Part shown: in pieces, positions 1-12,294 of the stretch
How the letters are laid out: the number at the start of each line of letters is the position of its first letter
Numbering within the stretch: position 1 is the stretch's first letter
NCBI GenBank assembly: GCA_034359265.1
Contig: CP136891.1
Span: 65,386,001-65,450,000, forward strand
Source of the DNA: Canna indica
Taxonomy: Eukaryota > Streptophyta > Magnoliopsida > Zingiberales > Cannaceae
DNA length: 64,000 nt
Direction: 5' to 3'
The notes under the pieces: generated by a model
What the model was told of the DNA's origin: nothing
The model's input: only the letters and a program-made list of their open reading frames with translations
Databases searched by the model: none
Made by a program: the position numbers and the translations under genes

Positions 1-180
1 CTGTTGTAATAAAGGAAGGGTAACGGATGATTAGAATTGTTCCACTTCTTTCTCGTCTTCTGTATCCCGATCTCTCTTCTTCCGTCATCTCCTATCTACT
101 TCTCCTCTGTTTCTCTCTCTAATTTCGTCCCCAAAGCCAACAAAACCGCTGCGATTACGCTCCGCCACCGAGCGTAACAC

Positions 181-511
181 TTTGCAGCTGCTTCAGGTGG
201 CCAACCTTCTTTGTATTATCTGCAGCAAGAAGAAATTAGAATTTATAAGAAGAAGAGGAAGAAGAAGAAGAAGACTAATGGTGCAGATGGCTTTTGATTC
301 CATTGATGATGCCTTATCCTGGATCTGAACCGGTTGTCATCTGTCACAGCCTTCAACTTCCTGTACACTCGCCAAAATCCGTCCATCCTGGTGGTGCAGA
401 TGGCTTTAATTTACTCCATTGATGATGCCTTCTCCAAGATTTGAACTCCCGAGGCTTTGCAGTCGCGTCAGGTGACCAACCTATTATCTGCAGCAAAAAG
501 AAATTAGAATT

Positions 512-558
<47 letters not shown>

Positions 559-690
559 GAAGAATAGTGATGGTGCAGATGGGCTTTTGTTCCATTGATA
601 GCTTTAATGTACTCCATTGATGATGCCTTCTCCAAGATCTGAACCAACTGCCACTCGTCGCCGTCTTCTACTTCCTATACACCTCTAAAG
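181..690. repeat. Diverged tandem duplication with GAA and TAA microsatellites
   Basis: Two related blocks lie head to tail, about 181-455 and 456-690. Each opens with a 'tttgcag...tcaggtg.ccaacc' stretch, then 'tctgcagcaa.aagaaatta', then a simple repeat, then 'ggtgcagatgg' and 'ccattgatgatgcctt'. The simple repeat differs between copies: GAA-rich at 247-275 and (TAA)n at 513-558. No protein can be recognised. Bases 1-180 and 691-1,755 hold AT- and purine-rich sequence in which I see no gene; 1,560-1,755 would be the 3' flank or UTR of the DnaJ gene. Confidence 0.6.
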
Positions 691-1755
691 AGAAGAAGAA
701 GAAGCGATTTGTCCACCTCCGGGAAGAACTTCTTCAGTAACAGATCCATTGACATTAATGCGGAAGTAAGTGGGGAGAGAGAAGACGTCAGAGAGAGGGA
801 ATGAGTAATTATTGTGAATTAATTGTGAAGAAAGAGATGAGACGTTTGAGGTTGAGAGAATAGCAAAGTAATTGGTGTAAATTAAGTGCGGAGAAAGGAA
901 GAGAGAGGAGGAGAGAAACGTGTGAGAGCTGAGAGGGAAAAAATGAGAAAGTAACTGCTGTAGAGAGAGAAATTAAAATTTGCCTAAAAATTTTAAAATT
1001 GCCAATTTAATTTGCTTTTATATTATATATATAGACGAGCGGAAAAAAATACTTTCTTATTTACGCCGGAGTATCAAGTTTTTTTTTTCATTATAACGAT
1101 GGGATGTAACACAAAACCATACAGTAAAATTGTAAAAACATAGACCATATAGTTTAATATTCTTAAAAACATTTAGAGGAAAAATCAACCAATCAAGTGT
1201 AATCAGGTTTAAAAAATTTCACATCACAAACTCAACCCGACCTAGTTCGGATCAAATCGGGTAGTCTAATTTACCCATTTAGGTAAAAATGAATTTTTTA
1301 AAATATTTTTTTTTAAAAATAATTAAAAATAATTAGTTTTTAATATAATATTTAAAAATAAATTAAAAAACATAAATATTCAAATCAAGGAGTCGAATCT
1401 CAAATCATCGAAACCCAAAATGCAACCCAATTACGGTTAGACTATACCCAACCTATCCCAATTATCAAACCCAACACAACAAGATTAGGTTCTCAGTTCA
1501 TTGGGTCGACCCAACCCAATGCACCACCCTAATTCAATCTATTCTAGGCTAGTACCAACCAAAATATATGTAATCTTAGAAATTTAAGTATGCCAGGAGA
1601 AACAGACGATGACATGAGATACAACAACAGCAGAAATGTACTTATTACTTCTGCAGAATCTCAAATACAATGTAATAACTGCAGGAGAATGACTTCAAAA
1701 TAGAAATATTGATTCAAGCATCAAGGAAAATTCCATCAACATACTAACGCTTGCG

Positions 1756-2807
1756 CTATTTGCCCTGTTTGATTTCAAGCCTTTGGCGTGCCTTCTGAAA
1801 CTCTTCTTCTGATGGTTCTTGTTCCGCACTTGTGCCACAGTTAGCCATGATGGAGGAGAGTTTGGAGTTGAATTGTTCTTTCCTCTGGTTCCTGCGTTGA
1901 GAAATGACTGCAACTATATCCGTTCCTACTTGTTTCTTGGACCTAAATTTTTAACAAAAGCAACTTTAGATTTTAGAGTAAACAAGTTGTATTAATGACT
2001 ATGATTTGAAGAACCACTGACTTCTGCCTTCTGACTATAGGATCTGTTGGTGGTTCGGTTTCAACAACTTTCTTGGCCCAATTCTGGTAAGCTTTGCAAG
2101 TCTTTAGTTCCCCGGGATTATTTTTTTTTTAAAAAAAAACTTAAGTGAACACTGCCCGTTCCTCGAGAGGAGTTCAATCAAATGTAACTGATTTCAAGAG
2201 AAGTACATTTGAACATTTTGTTATTAGAGTCGTGAATGTCTGACAGACCGCAGACGCTTCTTTACCAAATACAACTCACCTTCATCAATTGCCTCATCAA
2301 TTATATCCTTGTAGTGGTGTGAGTCCAACTTAGGATCAGAGCATATCATTTAGGGGTGTGCATGGATATCGAGTAGATCCGGAATCGATTGAATCTAACC
2401 CGATTAGATAAATTCTGGGTAGACCCGAATTAAATTCGGATAGGGTACGGGACAAAAATTTAAGAACCGATTAAAATTGATTTCGGTTCCAGATCCAACA
2501 CATCAAATACTCGGAACCGAAATTGATACCCGGAACCTCTATTTTGGAACCAGTTCATTTACAGGTTTCATGGTACAAGTTCCAACAGGGTACCCTGTGG
2601 AACCTATACATTTACATGTTCCAAAATGTATATGAACAAGTTCCAATAGGGTACTCAAATTCGAGTAAGGTCCGGTCCAAGTTCCAACAGGATAGGATTC
2701 GATTTCAAAATCTAGAAACTGATCCTATATAGAATAGGATTCCGAGTATCATAAAAAATACAGGATATTCAGACCCGCCCACCCATAATATCATTGAACA
2801 GAAAAGC
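1756..2807 (-). pseudogene. Exons 6-8 of the DnaJ-like gene, interrupted
   Basis: Exon 6 starts at 2807 after a cag acceptor (LFCSMICSDPKL...), is broken at 2787/2351 by a MITE, and resumes at 2342 down to a GAAG^gtgagt donor at 2280. Exon 7 (2022-2112: ELKTCKAYQNWAKK...) has a good gtcagt donor, but its acceptor dinucleotide is CG after an unusual T9A10 run. Exon 8 (1756-1942) begins after ttttag and ends with ...RQRLEIKQGK and TAG; the QRRNQRKEQFNSKLSS stretch matches the basic C terminus of the family. Removing the MITE and one TSD copy restores an exact frame through all three exons. Confidence 0.8.
2351..2787. mobile_element. 437-bp hAT-type MITE inside a DnaJ exon
   Basis: The element begins TAGGGGTGTGCATGG and ends with the complement of TATGGGTGGGC, imperfect terminal inverted repeats of the hAT kind. 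It is flanked by a perfect 8-bp target duplication ATATCATT (2343-2350 and 2788-2795). The interior is a GGTTC/GGAACC-rich low-complexity sequence without coding capacity. The target lies in codons for CSMICS of the DnaJ-like protein. Confidence 0.85.
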
Positions 2808-3439
2808 CTGAATGCATAGATAACTTATCAAAGAGGTCAAAATTTGAAACTATAACAAACTTGCCGGTTGCAATAACACTACTATATTAAAGTGAAATCA
2901 CAGAGTCAACTGAAAATTGCCCTAGAGCTTGCTACTAGGAGTGCTCATAGGTATTAGGTCAATTTTAAGTTATTGGCTCAAACCAAAACCAATCCAACAA
3001 TAATTAGGTCATACCTTTTCAACCCAAACTCATACCCCAACACAAACTTGTAACAATAAGATGGAACCAGAATCAGGTTGAGTTCAATTCAAACAAACTC
3101 TGTATCAAATGTTTTCGAAATTTTATTATATCAGGTTCAAGGTAATTTATATTATAAATATATATAGAAAGCAGTGGAATTAGTTTTTCCAGCCAGTTGG
3201 GTTAGGGGCCAAAAAAAATAATGTATCTATGAAAGATTAGGTTCGGTTGGTTCAGATCAAACCGAGCCCAACCCAGTATCCAAAATTCAAGACAAGATAA
3301 CTCAAACCTATCACCAAACTGTAAATATCTAAATCAGAAGGGTTGTCAGCAAACTTTTTGACCACTACCTGCTACCACTTCCAGTACTAACTCCAAACAA
3401 AAATCAAGCAGTGGAACTGAAGGCATTTCCCATATCTAC
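2808..3439 (-). other. Intron 5 of the DnaJ-like gene
   Basis: A 632-bp AT-rich intron. Bases about 2930-3310 contain AACCCAACC-type low-complexity sequence starting 'taggagtgctcatagg', suggesting an old degraded MITE, but I could not find its second end or a target duplication. Confidence 0.45.
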
Positions 3440-4129
3440 CTATTCATATTGCCCTTGAATTTGACATATAGATCCTTCAGGTCCTTTTTCTCTGAGTCCG
3501 AACCTCTATAACTAGCTTCAAATTCTTCAATGTCAGCCTCCGTGACCTAGAAACAGAAGAGATAAGCTGATTAACATAAAGGAGAAGTACACCCAAAAAT
3601 TTAATTAAAAGAAATCTTTCCTAAAAAACTTTAAGGATCATACTCTTTTGTACATGGTTCTGAAATACTCCTGTAGATTGTCGGCAGCATCTCCAACCAG
3701 GGTCTATCAATGAGTAATGACAAACACCCCAAGATTGTGGAGGGGGAAAAATATTAAAGATCGTAACCAGCATATCCATATCCATCATTTTATAGATGCA
3801 AATTCATAAAATACCAAGGGGAAAATTATACAAAGAACTTACATCATCACCAGCATAACCAGTCTCATCATAAACAGCCCTTTTCTCCTCATCCCCGAGA
3901 ATAGATATAACTTTCTGCAACAGTTGGAATTTTTCTTTTGCTTCCTGAAAAACATGAGTTGTGTATTAAGGGATGAGCAACCATCCTAAGGTGAAATTAG
4001 TAAATTAATAATCTAGTTATAATTCTATACCTCATCACCTGGATTTTTATCCGGATGAAGACGCAATAATAATTTGTAGTAAGCCTTCTTTATTTCTTGT
4101 TGGGATGCATTTCTCTCCACACCAGGAAT
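3440..4129 (-). CDS. Exons 2-5 of the DnaJ-like gene (J domain and following helices)
   Basis: Four closely spaced exons, 4031-4129, 3843-3944, 3644-3703 and 3440-3546, are separated by introns of 86, 139 and 97 bp with canonical GT and AG ends. They encode 33, 34, 20 and 35 and two-thirds codons without a stop. Exon 2 holds the [11 protein letters not shown] helix and the HPD loop needed to stimulate Hsp70. Exon 3 ends the J domain with [14 protein letters not shown]. Exons 4-5 hold the EYFRTMYKR and [12 protein letters not shown] segments typical of DNAJC9/dnaJ 6 proteins. This block looks undamaged. Confidence 0.88.
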
Positions 4130-4318
4130 CTGTTAGAAGAATGCATCAGGTTACAATTCCAAGTTTTGTAATAAGCATAATGTTACTCAATAATGAAAAG
4201 CAAACAGAGAAATAATATGACAGCAAAAACTACAAACAATATCACAGCCGACCAGAAGAACACAGTTAACATGACTAGGAATCACTATAGGATTTGATAT
4301 CCTATTCAATTTCTGAAA

Positions 4319-4485
4319 TGGGATCTCAAGAACAGAACATAAAGGGGGAAAATAGAAAAGAGGGAAAACTAGCTTTTGAATCTTATTACATCAAGTAGTA
4401 ACAGGTTACAAGTGTTTACCATTTATATGCTAAGTACAAAACAGAATAGGAAAAGCCCATAATGCCCTTTACATGCTAGCTTACT
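4319..4485 (-). repeat. 3' LTR of the minus-strand copia
   Basis: About 167 bp matching 14354-14523 with a few substitutions (aagaacagaac versus gagaacataac, catgctagc versus catggtagc). In element orientation it lies downstream of the RNase H remnant. Confidence 0.75.
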
Positions 4486-4603
4486 TGTGAGTTAACATCT
4501 GATGTTGTTCTTTGGATAGTGCCTTTGTTAAAGTATCAGTGGGTTGGTTTTGGCTGAATATATAAACTGGTTACAGAGTAGCAATCAATCTCCATATGCT
4601 TTG

Positions 4604-4689
4604 TGTTAGGAATCTAAATGTATATTTTATATATCTCATGGTAAAGGAGACTACCAAGATGGTATTCTATTTTCCCCTTATTTTGCACA
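4604..4689 (+). repeat. 5' LTR of the plus-strand copia (86 bp)
   Basis: It starts TGTTAGGAATC and ends TTTTGCACA, sharing 'gactaccaagatggtattc' with the 3' LTR. The internal deletion relative to the 119-bp 3' LTR lies after 'ctaaatgtatat'. Confidence 0.85.
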
Positions 4690-4703
4690 TGTTATCAGAG
4701 CCG
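4690..4703 (+). promoter_or_regulatory. Primer-binding site of the plus-strand copia
   Basis: Directly after the 5' LTR, 'tgttatcagagccg' differs by one base from the usual TGGTATCAGAGC, complementary to the 3' end of initiator tRNA-Met. Confidence 0.75.
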
Positions 4704-5577
4704 CCGTCAATCTCGACACCGTCTTCACATCACGAACTCTGAGATTTACCGACCGGCCGTGCGCAGCGCTGCCACCCTTGTCGTGCGCCGCGATCTACCA
4801 TCCCTGCCGCGACATTTATCTCGCGGCTTCAGCGAGCCCTTGGACGAGAGGAGAAGGCGCCTTCCGCCCTCTCGCGCGCCGAGTATCTCCAGGCGCTTGC
4901 TCGCGGCTTCCTCAAGCCGAGTATCTTCAGGCGATCGCCTCTTATAGCCGCATCTCTAGGCCGCGACACACCGCGATTTCACGACTTCATCTCAAATCGG
5001 GACTGTTCCAAATCACGACATCCTCAAGCTGCGACTTCTCCAAATCGCGATTTTCTCAAGCTGCAGCTTGTCAGGCGCTCGCCCCGCCTCTCAAATCCGC
5101 CGATCATCTCCAGCAGCTTCATCATCGGCAGCGATCAAGACCGCCGGCTGCTCTCTGCTTCGTGGTGCGATCAATTTCCTCAAGCAACCTTCAAGGCCCT
5201 CCGCGGCTGCACTATCTTTTGAAGCATCTCTCTCTCGCTGCTTCAAATCATCAAATCAAGCCCCACACCTCCAGGCAAGGTCACAGAGAACAAGACAACT
5301 TAATATATATTTTTTTTTAAAGACTCTGTACGGATTTGAATGAGTCAAACCTTCTTTTGATCCTATGCAAGCAAGTTGAATAAGTGAGAAGCATTATAAT
5401 AGAGTACATTTCAATTTGGAACAGTACTATACAAGATTGATTTAAGCATCAAGTCGTGCAAGCAATATAAGTGAGAAGAACAATAGAGTACGTTCAAAAT
5501 GGAACAGTACTGTACAATAGAGTACATTCAATTGCTCCTCTTCTGGCTTTCTGGACTAGTATTCATGAGGATATTTC
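4704..5577 (+). other. Leader and remnant gag region of the plus-strand copia
   Basis: A C-rich, relatively GC-rich leader (4740-5300) contains overlapping open frames in two phases with Ser/Arg/Pro-rich compositional bias. None of these resembles a copia gag. A normal gag domain of several hundred residues is missing before the protease, so I infer an internal deletion near 5345-5580. Confidence 0.5.
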
Positions 5578-8500
5578 ATGCAATCAGCACAACCTTCTAG
5601 ACCTATGGTTAGTATTCTTGCATATGAGTACACTCGGTTATTTAAGTTTCAGATTATTCAGAACTCTCAGCCACAACAATTAGTCTCTGTCTTTGTTCAT
5701 GGAGGTACTCCCACCGCACGTCTAACTCATCTTTTTGGTGCACATTCTTGGATTTTAGACTCTGGAGTATCTGATCATATGTCTGGTAATCATTCTCTTT
5801 TCTTCAATTTAATCATCCCTACTTGCAGTACCAGTATTACTCTTGCTGATGGGTCCTTCTCATCAGTAAAAGGTATCGATCATGTGTCACTTACATCATC
5901 TTTATCACTTACAAATATTTTCTATATTCCACAATTTCCTTTGAGTTTACTCTCTATTAGTAAACTCACACGAGATTTATATTGTTCTGTTACATTTATC
6001 TCCGATTCTGTTATTGTCTAGGATTCTCGAACTGGCAAGGTGATTGACACATGGCATGAGTCTCGGAGACTGTATCAACTGGCAGTGCCACCATCTTCCG
6101 CCTTGATGGTCGATTCATCACCACTGCAGATTCATAGTTGATTGGGGCATCCCCACTTGTAGAAATTGAAGAAAATGTGTCCTAGTCTATCCTCTATTTC
6201 GAGTATTGAATGTGAGTCTTGTCAACTAGGTAAATATTCTCGATCTTCTTTTCCACAAAGTGTCAATAAACGTGCTTCGTCACCTTTTTCCCTTATACAT
6301 TATGATGTTTGGGGTCCTAGTCGTATCTCTTCTAAGTTGGGTTTCAAATACTTTATCACTTCCATAGATGATTATTCTCGTATGACATGGTTATTTTTGA
6401 TGAAAGATAGATCTGGACTCTTCCATGTATTCTCCACATTTTATGCCGAAATAAAAACTCAATTTGGTATTTCTATTCATGTGTTGCGTAGTGATAATGC
6501 CAAAGAATATTTTTCACGTGCCTTTCAGACTTTTTTCTCTACTCATGGTCTTCTTCACCAATCTTCATGCCCTCATACACCTCAGCATAATGGGATTGCA
6601 GAACGAAAGAATCGTCATCTTGTTGAGACGGCTCGTACCCTTTTATTGCACATGAGTGTGCCATTGCGATTTTGGGATAATGTCATTCTCACTGCTTGTT
6701 ATCTTATTAATAGGATGTCATCTTTCATTCTCCATGACCAAATTCCTTTCACTATTATTTTTCCACGGGACCCCCTATATAGTCTACCACCTCGTGTGTT
6801 TGGTTGTACTTGTTTTGTCCACCATCTTTCTCCAGACAAAGACAAGCTATCCCCCAAGTCCATAAAATATGTTTTTCTTGGTTATTCTCGTCTTCAGAAA
6901 GGGTATCGTTGCTACTCACTTAAGTTAGGTCGTCCTTTTGTCTTAGCTGATGTCACCTTCTTTGAGTCGACGTCATTCTTTTCGAGTCAATCCACCACAC
7001 TTGAGTCTATTGTTGAGGTTCTTTCGGTTCCTATTCCACTTTCCATTCCCGTGGACACATCATCTCAGATTGTTGATGATTCACTTCTGTTGCGACGTGA
7101 GCCCACTAGATTCTTCACTCGACGTACTGTTCCTGATGCAGCCCCGATCGTCCCGCCTGACTCCGCTGCCCTAGCTAATGTCTTGCCAGTCTCGGATCCC
7201 TCTCTACCATTTGATCTTGACATTCCCATTGCATTCAGAAAAGGTGTTCGTAAGTGTTCTATCTCTCATCTTATTGCTCATTATGTTTGTTACGATGCCT
7301 TATCCCCGGAGTATCATGCTTTTGTCACTTCTCTCTCCACTATTTCTATCCCTCAGACTATCTCAAGTGCTTTATCTGATCCACGATGGCGTCAGGCAAT
7401 GATTGATAAGATGGCTGCCCTCCATTCTAATGGCACATGGCAACTTGGTACCCTGCCTCCTGGGAAATCCACTATATGGTGCAAATGGATTTTCACTGTC
7501 AAGACTGCTCCTGATGGCTCTATTGATCGATTTAAGGCTCGTTTAGTGGCTAAAGGATATACACAACAGTATAGTGTCGATTATTTAGATACATTCTCTC
7601 ATGTTGCTAAGATTGCTTCTGTGTGCCTCCTTACATCGACTTCAGGCTGGAGACTTCATCAGCTTGACATTAAAAATGCTTTCTTACATGGCGACCTTGA
7701 TGAGGAGGTTTATATGGAGCAACCTCCCGAGTTTGTTGCTCAGGGGGAGTCTACCTTAGTCTGCAAGTTGGAAAAGTCCCTTTATGGTTTGAAGCAGTCG
7801 CCATGTGCTTGGTTTGACAAGTTTAGTTCTGCTGTCACTCAATTTGGCATGGTCAGGAATACATCAGATCACTCAGTCTTCTTTTGCACTTCCTCAGTTG
7901 GGAAGCGAGTGATTCTTATTGTTTATGTGGACGATATCATTATCACAGGAGATGATACAGATGGGATACAAAGGTTGAAGTCTCATTTACATCAATAATT
8001 TCAAACTAAAGACTTGGGTGATTTGAAATACTTCCTCGGGATTAAAGTAGCTCGGTCAGGGGGAGCCATCTATATTTCTCAGCGGAAATATGTGCTTGAC
8101 ATGCTACAAGAAGCAGGTATGTTGGGAGCTCGACTAGTAGGCACTCCTATGGATCCGAATATGAAGCTAGTACCAGGTCAGGGAGAGCCCTCAGCTGATT
8201 CAGGTCCATATCGCATATTGGTAGGCAAGTTGAACTATCTTACTGTCACAAGGCTTGATATTTCATTTGCTGTGAGTGTAGTAAGCCAATTCCTTGGGTC
8301 ACCATGTGAAAGTCACTGGGAGGCTATATTGAAAATTCTTTATTATCTCAAGGCAACTCCAGGAAAAGGGCTCTTATATCGTGATAGGGGACATCTATAA
8401 GTGGTAGGCTACTCTGATGCAGATTGGGCAGGATCACCTACTGATTGCCGGTCTACCTTAGGATATTGTGTGATGCTTGGTGGTAATCTTATCTCGTGGA

Positions 8501-8878
8501 AAAGTAAAAAACAAAATATTGTGGCTAGATCTAGTGCAGAAGCAGAATATAGAGCTATGGCTCTTGTGACATGTGAGTTAATATGATTGAAACGGTTAAT
8601 GAAAGCTTGGCATCACTCAAACAGAACTTATAAAACTACTATGTGATAATCAGGCCGCAATGCACATTGCATCCAATCCAATTTTTCATGAGAGAACAAA
8701 GCACATAGAGATTGATTGTCACTTCATCAGGGAAAAAGTACAATCCAAGGAGATAATAATATCATTTATGAGTTCTAATGATCATTTAGCTGACATATTA
8801 ACTAAATCCTTAAGATGTCCCAGGATAACTTACATTTGCAGCAAGTTGGGTTTACATAATATTTTTGCTTCAACTTGA
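5578..8878 (+). pseudogene. Copia pol: protease, integrase, reverse transcriptase, RNase H
   Basis: The protease active site SWILDSGVSDHMSGN lies near 5750. After a TAG at 6019 come the GAG-pre-integrase segment (CESCQLGKYSR) and the integrase core, with D in HYDVWGPS, D in RSDNAKEY and E in GIAERKN (6290-6610). The RT spans about 7420-8000 with KARLVAKGYTQQ and an intact YVDDIIITG box near 7925. RNase H has YSDADWAGS and [12 protein letters not shown] (8407-8565) and ends with ADILTKSL (8790). In-frame stops at 7996, 8398 and 8584 and a frameshift near 8590 break an otherwise recognisable 3.3-kb frame, so the element cannot move on its own. The few lesions suggest moderate age. Confidence 0.88.
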
Positions 8879-8885
8879 GGGGGAG

Positions 8886-9004
8886 TGTTAGAGACCTAAA
8901 TGTATATATATTGTCTCTATTGTACCTATATGCATTTTTATCTTTTATATATCTGGTAGAGGGGACTACCAAGATGGTATTCTATTTTCCCCTTATTTTG
9001 CACA
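8886..9004 (+). repeat. 3' LTR of the plus-strand copia (119 bp)
   Basis: It starts TGTTAGAGACC and ends TTTTGCACA, preceded by the polypurine tract at about 8876-8885 and followed by the target duplication CTTTG. Confidence 0.85.
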
Positions 9005-11574
9005 CTTTGTTCTTTTATGGATATGTGCATAGCACTCATGTTATCATAGTATAAGGGCACTGGATTCTTCACCACAATACTGATTTCATTCAACAGTCTG
9101 GTTACCCAAATCAGTTCTGTAGTTGCTCCAGATAAAGCTCTTAATTCGCTTTCTGCACTTGACCTACTAACTGTGCTTTATTTTTTGCATTTCCAGGTAA
9201 CTAATGCATCACCAAACTTCACCAAATAACCAAATACTGGTCTACGAGTCATTCCACAACTTCCCCAATCAACATCACTATATCCTGTCACTGAAGAAGA
9301 GTTGTCTGCAGGGTAAAGGAGGCCTAAACCAAGCTATTTTTTCAGGTATTTTAATATCCTTATTGCTGCCATAAAGTGTGTTCTTTTAGGCCTTTGAGTG
9401 AACTAACTCAGGGTCTGTACACTGTAAGATATATTTGGCCTGGTTATTGTTATGTAGAGAAGTTTTCCAATCAACCTTTTGTATGCACTGCAGTCATCAA
9501 ACAAGGGATCTAACTCTGATATTTCATCATCAAACTTGCTTCCTACTTGCATAGGAGTATTCTTTGGTTTGCATTCTCTTAACTTCATTTCTTCTAGCAA
9601 GTCCAAAACATACTTCCCATGACTTATATGTATACCTATGTTAGATCTTTGCATTTCTAGCCCTAGTTCTTTAGACTGCAAAGTTCCATTTCATCGGTCC
9701 CAGTAAGGATGATATTATCCACATAAACCAGCATTATAGCCATTGAATTTTCTTTTTTCTTTACAAACAAACATGCATCTGATAAGCATTGCTCAAATCC
9801 ATGAGAAATACTATTTGACAACTTGGAGAACCACTGCCTCCCTGCTTATTTCAGTCCATATATGGACTTGATTAATTTGCAAACCTTATTGTCATTTGGT
9901 CTTTCATAACCTGGTGGCTTTAGCATGTAGACATCTTCATCAAAATCCTCATGTAAATATGCATTATTCACATCCAATTGGTACAAGGACCATTTGTAAA
10001 CTGCTGCAACAACTATTAATACCCTAACTAACAGTTGCCATTTTTGAAACAAGGGCATAGGTTTCTTGATAGTCTATGCCCTTTATCTAGGTGAACCATC
10101 TTGCTACCAATCTGGATTTGTGCTTCTCTATGCTCCTATCTGATTTGAATTTTGTTCGAAACACCACTTATAGCTTATGGCGCTCTTGCCTTGGGTAGTT
10201 CACATAGCTTCCAGGTATTATTTGTTTCAAATGCCTTAAGCTCAGTTTTCATGGACTCTATCCAAATCGGATTTTGTATAGCTGCTTCATAGGTTTGTGG
10301 GTCTTTATGGGTGTCAATTGTGGCTAGAAAGGATATGTGAATTGGTGAAATGGCTGATAAGTTGCAATACTTCTCTATAGGATACGGTGTGGTTTTATTG
10401 ATAGTTCTAGGAGTGATAACTTTGTTGGATGAATTGCACTTAAAGTCTTGGAATCTCACTGGTTTTCTAGTGACTCTTTGACTCCTTCTAGGTTGTGGTA
10501 TGCTTATGGAATTTTCTATTTCTGGGATTTCAACATACAACTCATCCTCTTCTTTGAACTCACATTCATCTAATGAAGCATTTTATACATCATTCATTGC
10601 ATCTTGTTCTCTAATCATAGTAGATTCTTCACAACAATTTGGGTTTTCATGAGCAACAAAACCGTCAATGGTTTCAAGGTTTTCATCAACTGAACAGTCT
10701 TGATTTGGAATTGAAATGGGAAAGATAATTTGAGTGGACTGGGTTTTGAATGGAAAGATTATTTCAGCAAAGGTGACATTTCTTGAGACACTCATTAGTT
10801 GAGTTTTCAAATTATATACCTTATATCCTTTCTTTCCATGAGGGTACCCTAGGAACACACACTCATTTGCCCTTGCATCAAACTTAGTCCTACCTTGCTT
10901 TAGGGTATTTACAAAACAAAGACATCTGAATACCCTTAGGTGGCTAATGTTTGGTTTTTTGTTGTACAACAACTCATATGGGTTGAGATTATTTAGATTT
11001 GGACTAAGCAACCTATTGATAAGGTAAGTGGCAGTCAATATACACTCTCCCCAAAATTTCAATGGGATTTTTTACTGATATTTCAACCCCCTTGCTACTT
11101 CTAATAGGAGCCTATGTTTTCTTTCTACCACTAAATTTTATTGTGGAGTTTCCACACATGAGCTTTGGTGGGAGATACCCTCATTTGAAAGATAAGTGCA
11201 TAAGGTTTGATTGAAAAACTCTCTGTCATTATCAGTGTTGTCAAATAGCGGCCATGGCGTGGCGGATTTTGCTAAATCCGCCACACAGAAACCGCAATGT
11301 TGCGGTTTTTGTGTGGCGCCCGCCATCCGAAATGGCGCCAATGGCGGAAATGGCGCTACTTCACCTTTTTTTTTTTTTTTTTTTTTTTTAAAAGTAAGGG
11401 TGTTTGTGTAATTTTTTTATAAGGGTTAAAATTAAAACCCTAAACTTCTTCATATGGCTGGCGGCTGCTCCCACTTAAAAATTTTCCACCAGCGGCTGCT
11501 CCATTCCGGCGACAAAATCCGGCGATGAGCTCCGGCAAGGAGTTCCGGTGGCAAAATAACAGTTTTTAATGTTT

Positions 11575-12175
11575 TTTTAAGGTATTTCTCTCTCATTCAC
11601 TTCTCTTCTTCATATCATTAATTTTTTCTTGTTTTTTAGGTTATTTCCTCTCTCTTTTCTCTCCCATACATATGTGCAGATTTTTTTTTTCCGGTTTCTT
11701 TCGATTTTACTTCTGTTTTCTTTTCTTTTTTCTTGTTTCTGTTTTCTTTTTTTCCCTCTTTCTCTTCTGTTTTCTACTTTTCTTTTTTACTTATGTTTTT
11801 TTTTCTTTCTTATTTGCGGCTCCTGTTTTTTTTACTTTTGTTCAATTCTTTTTTTTTCACGTCTATTTTTTTTCTTTCTGTTTCTTTCTTTCATACTTTT
11901 GTTTTTTTCCTGTTTCTCTTCTATTTTTTAGTTCTATACTTCTATTTTTGTTTCTTTCTTTCATTTTATTCATTTATTCATTTTTGTTTTTTTACTTCTG
12001 CAGCTTTGTTCATTCTTTTTTTACTTCAGTGGGTATATTTTTTTCTCCTATTTTTTTTCTTTCATTTGATCATTTCATCATTTCAGTTTCATTTTTCTAC
12101 TTATGTTTTTTATTCTGTTTCTTTCATTTCAGTTTTCATCTGATCATTTGAATGAGAGCTTCTCATTCAACTTTT
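11575..12175 (+). repeat. Pyrimidine-rich (CT/T) tract
   Basis: About 600 bases are almost entirely T and C on the plus strand, giving artefactual Phe/Leu/Ser frames. They lie inside the 1.17-kb hAT element. Confidence 0.75.
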
Positions 12176-12233
12176 TTTTAAAAAAATTCTGAAAATGTTG
12201 ATGTTCTTATTAGTGCTTATTGCTTAGTTGTAG

Positions 12234-12294
<61 letters not shown>
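12234..12294. repeat. (TA)n(CA)n compound microsatellite
   Basis: About 22 TA units run directly into about 8 CA units, within the hAT element. Confidence 0.9.

Larger units (their letters stand above)
4604..9004 (+). mobile_element. Copia retrotransposon (plus strand) nested in the minus-strand copia
   Basis: Short LTRs TGTTAG...GCACA at 4604-4689 and 8886-9004 are flanked by a perfect 5-bp target duplication CTTTG (4599-4603 and 9005-9009). The 5' LTR lacks about 33 bp present in the 3' LTR. A near-standard tRNA-Met primer site (gttatcagagcc) follows the 5' LTR, and a purine tract (gaggggga) precedes the 3' LTR. On the minus strand the target lies in the codons for the conserved TKH(M)EIDC RNase H motif of the host copia, which proves the order of insertion. 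Confidence 0.9.

Noticed and set aside
1190..1540. Possible MITE with AACCCGACC low-complexity sequence and a 'caccaccctaa' end
   Set aside because: I could not find a matching left end or a target duplication.
4759..5343. Three overlapping frames up to 180 codons at the start of the plus-strand copia
   Set aside because: Open in several phases at once because the leader is C-rich; no gag motif is present.
11629..12151. Long Phe/Leu/Ser-rich frames resembling membrane proteins
   Set aside because: They are translations of the pyrimidine tract in all phases; composition explains them.
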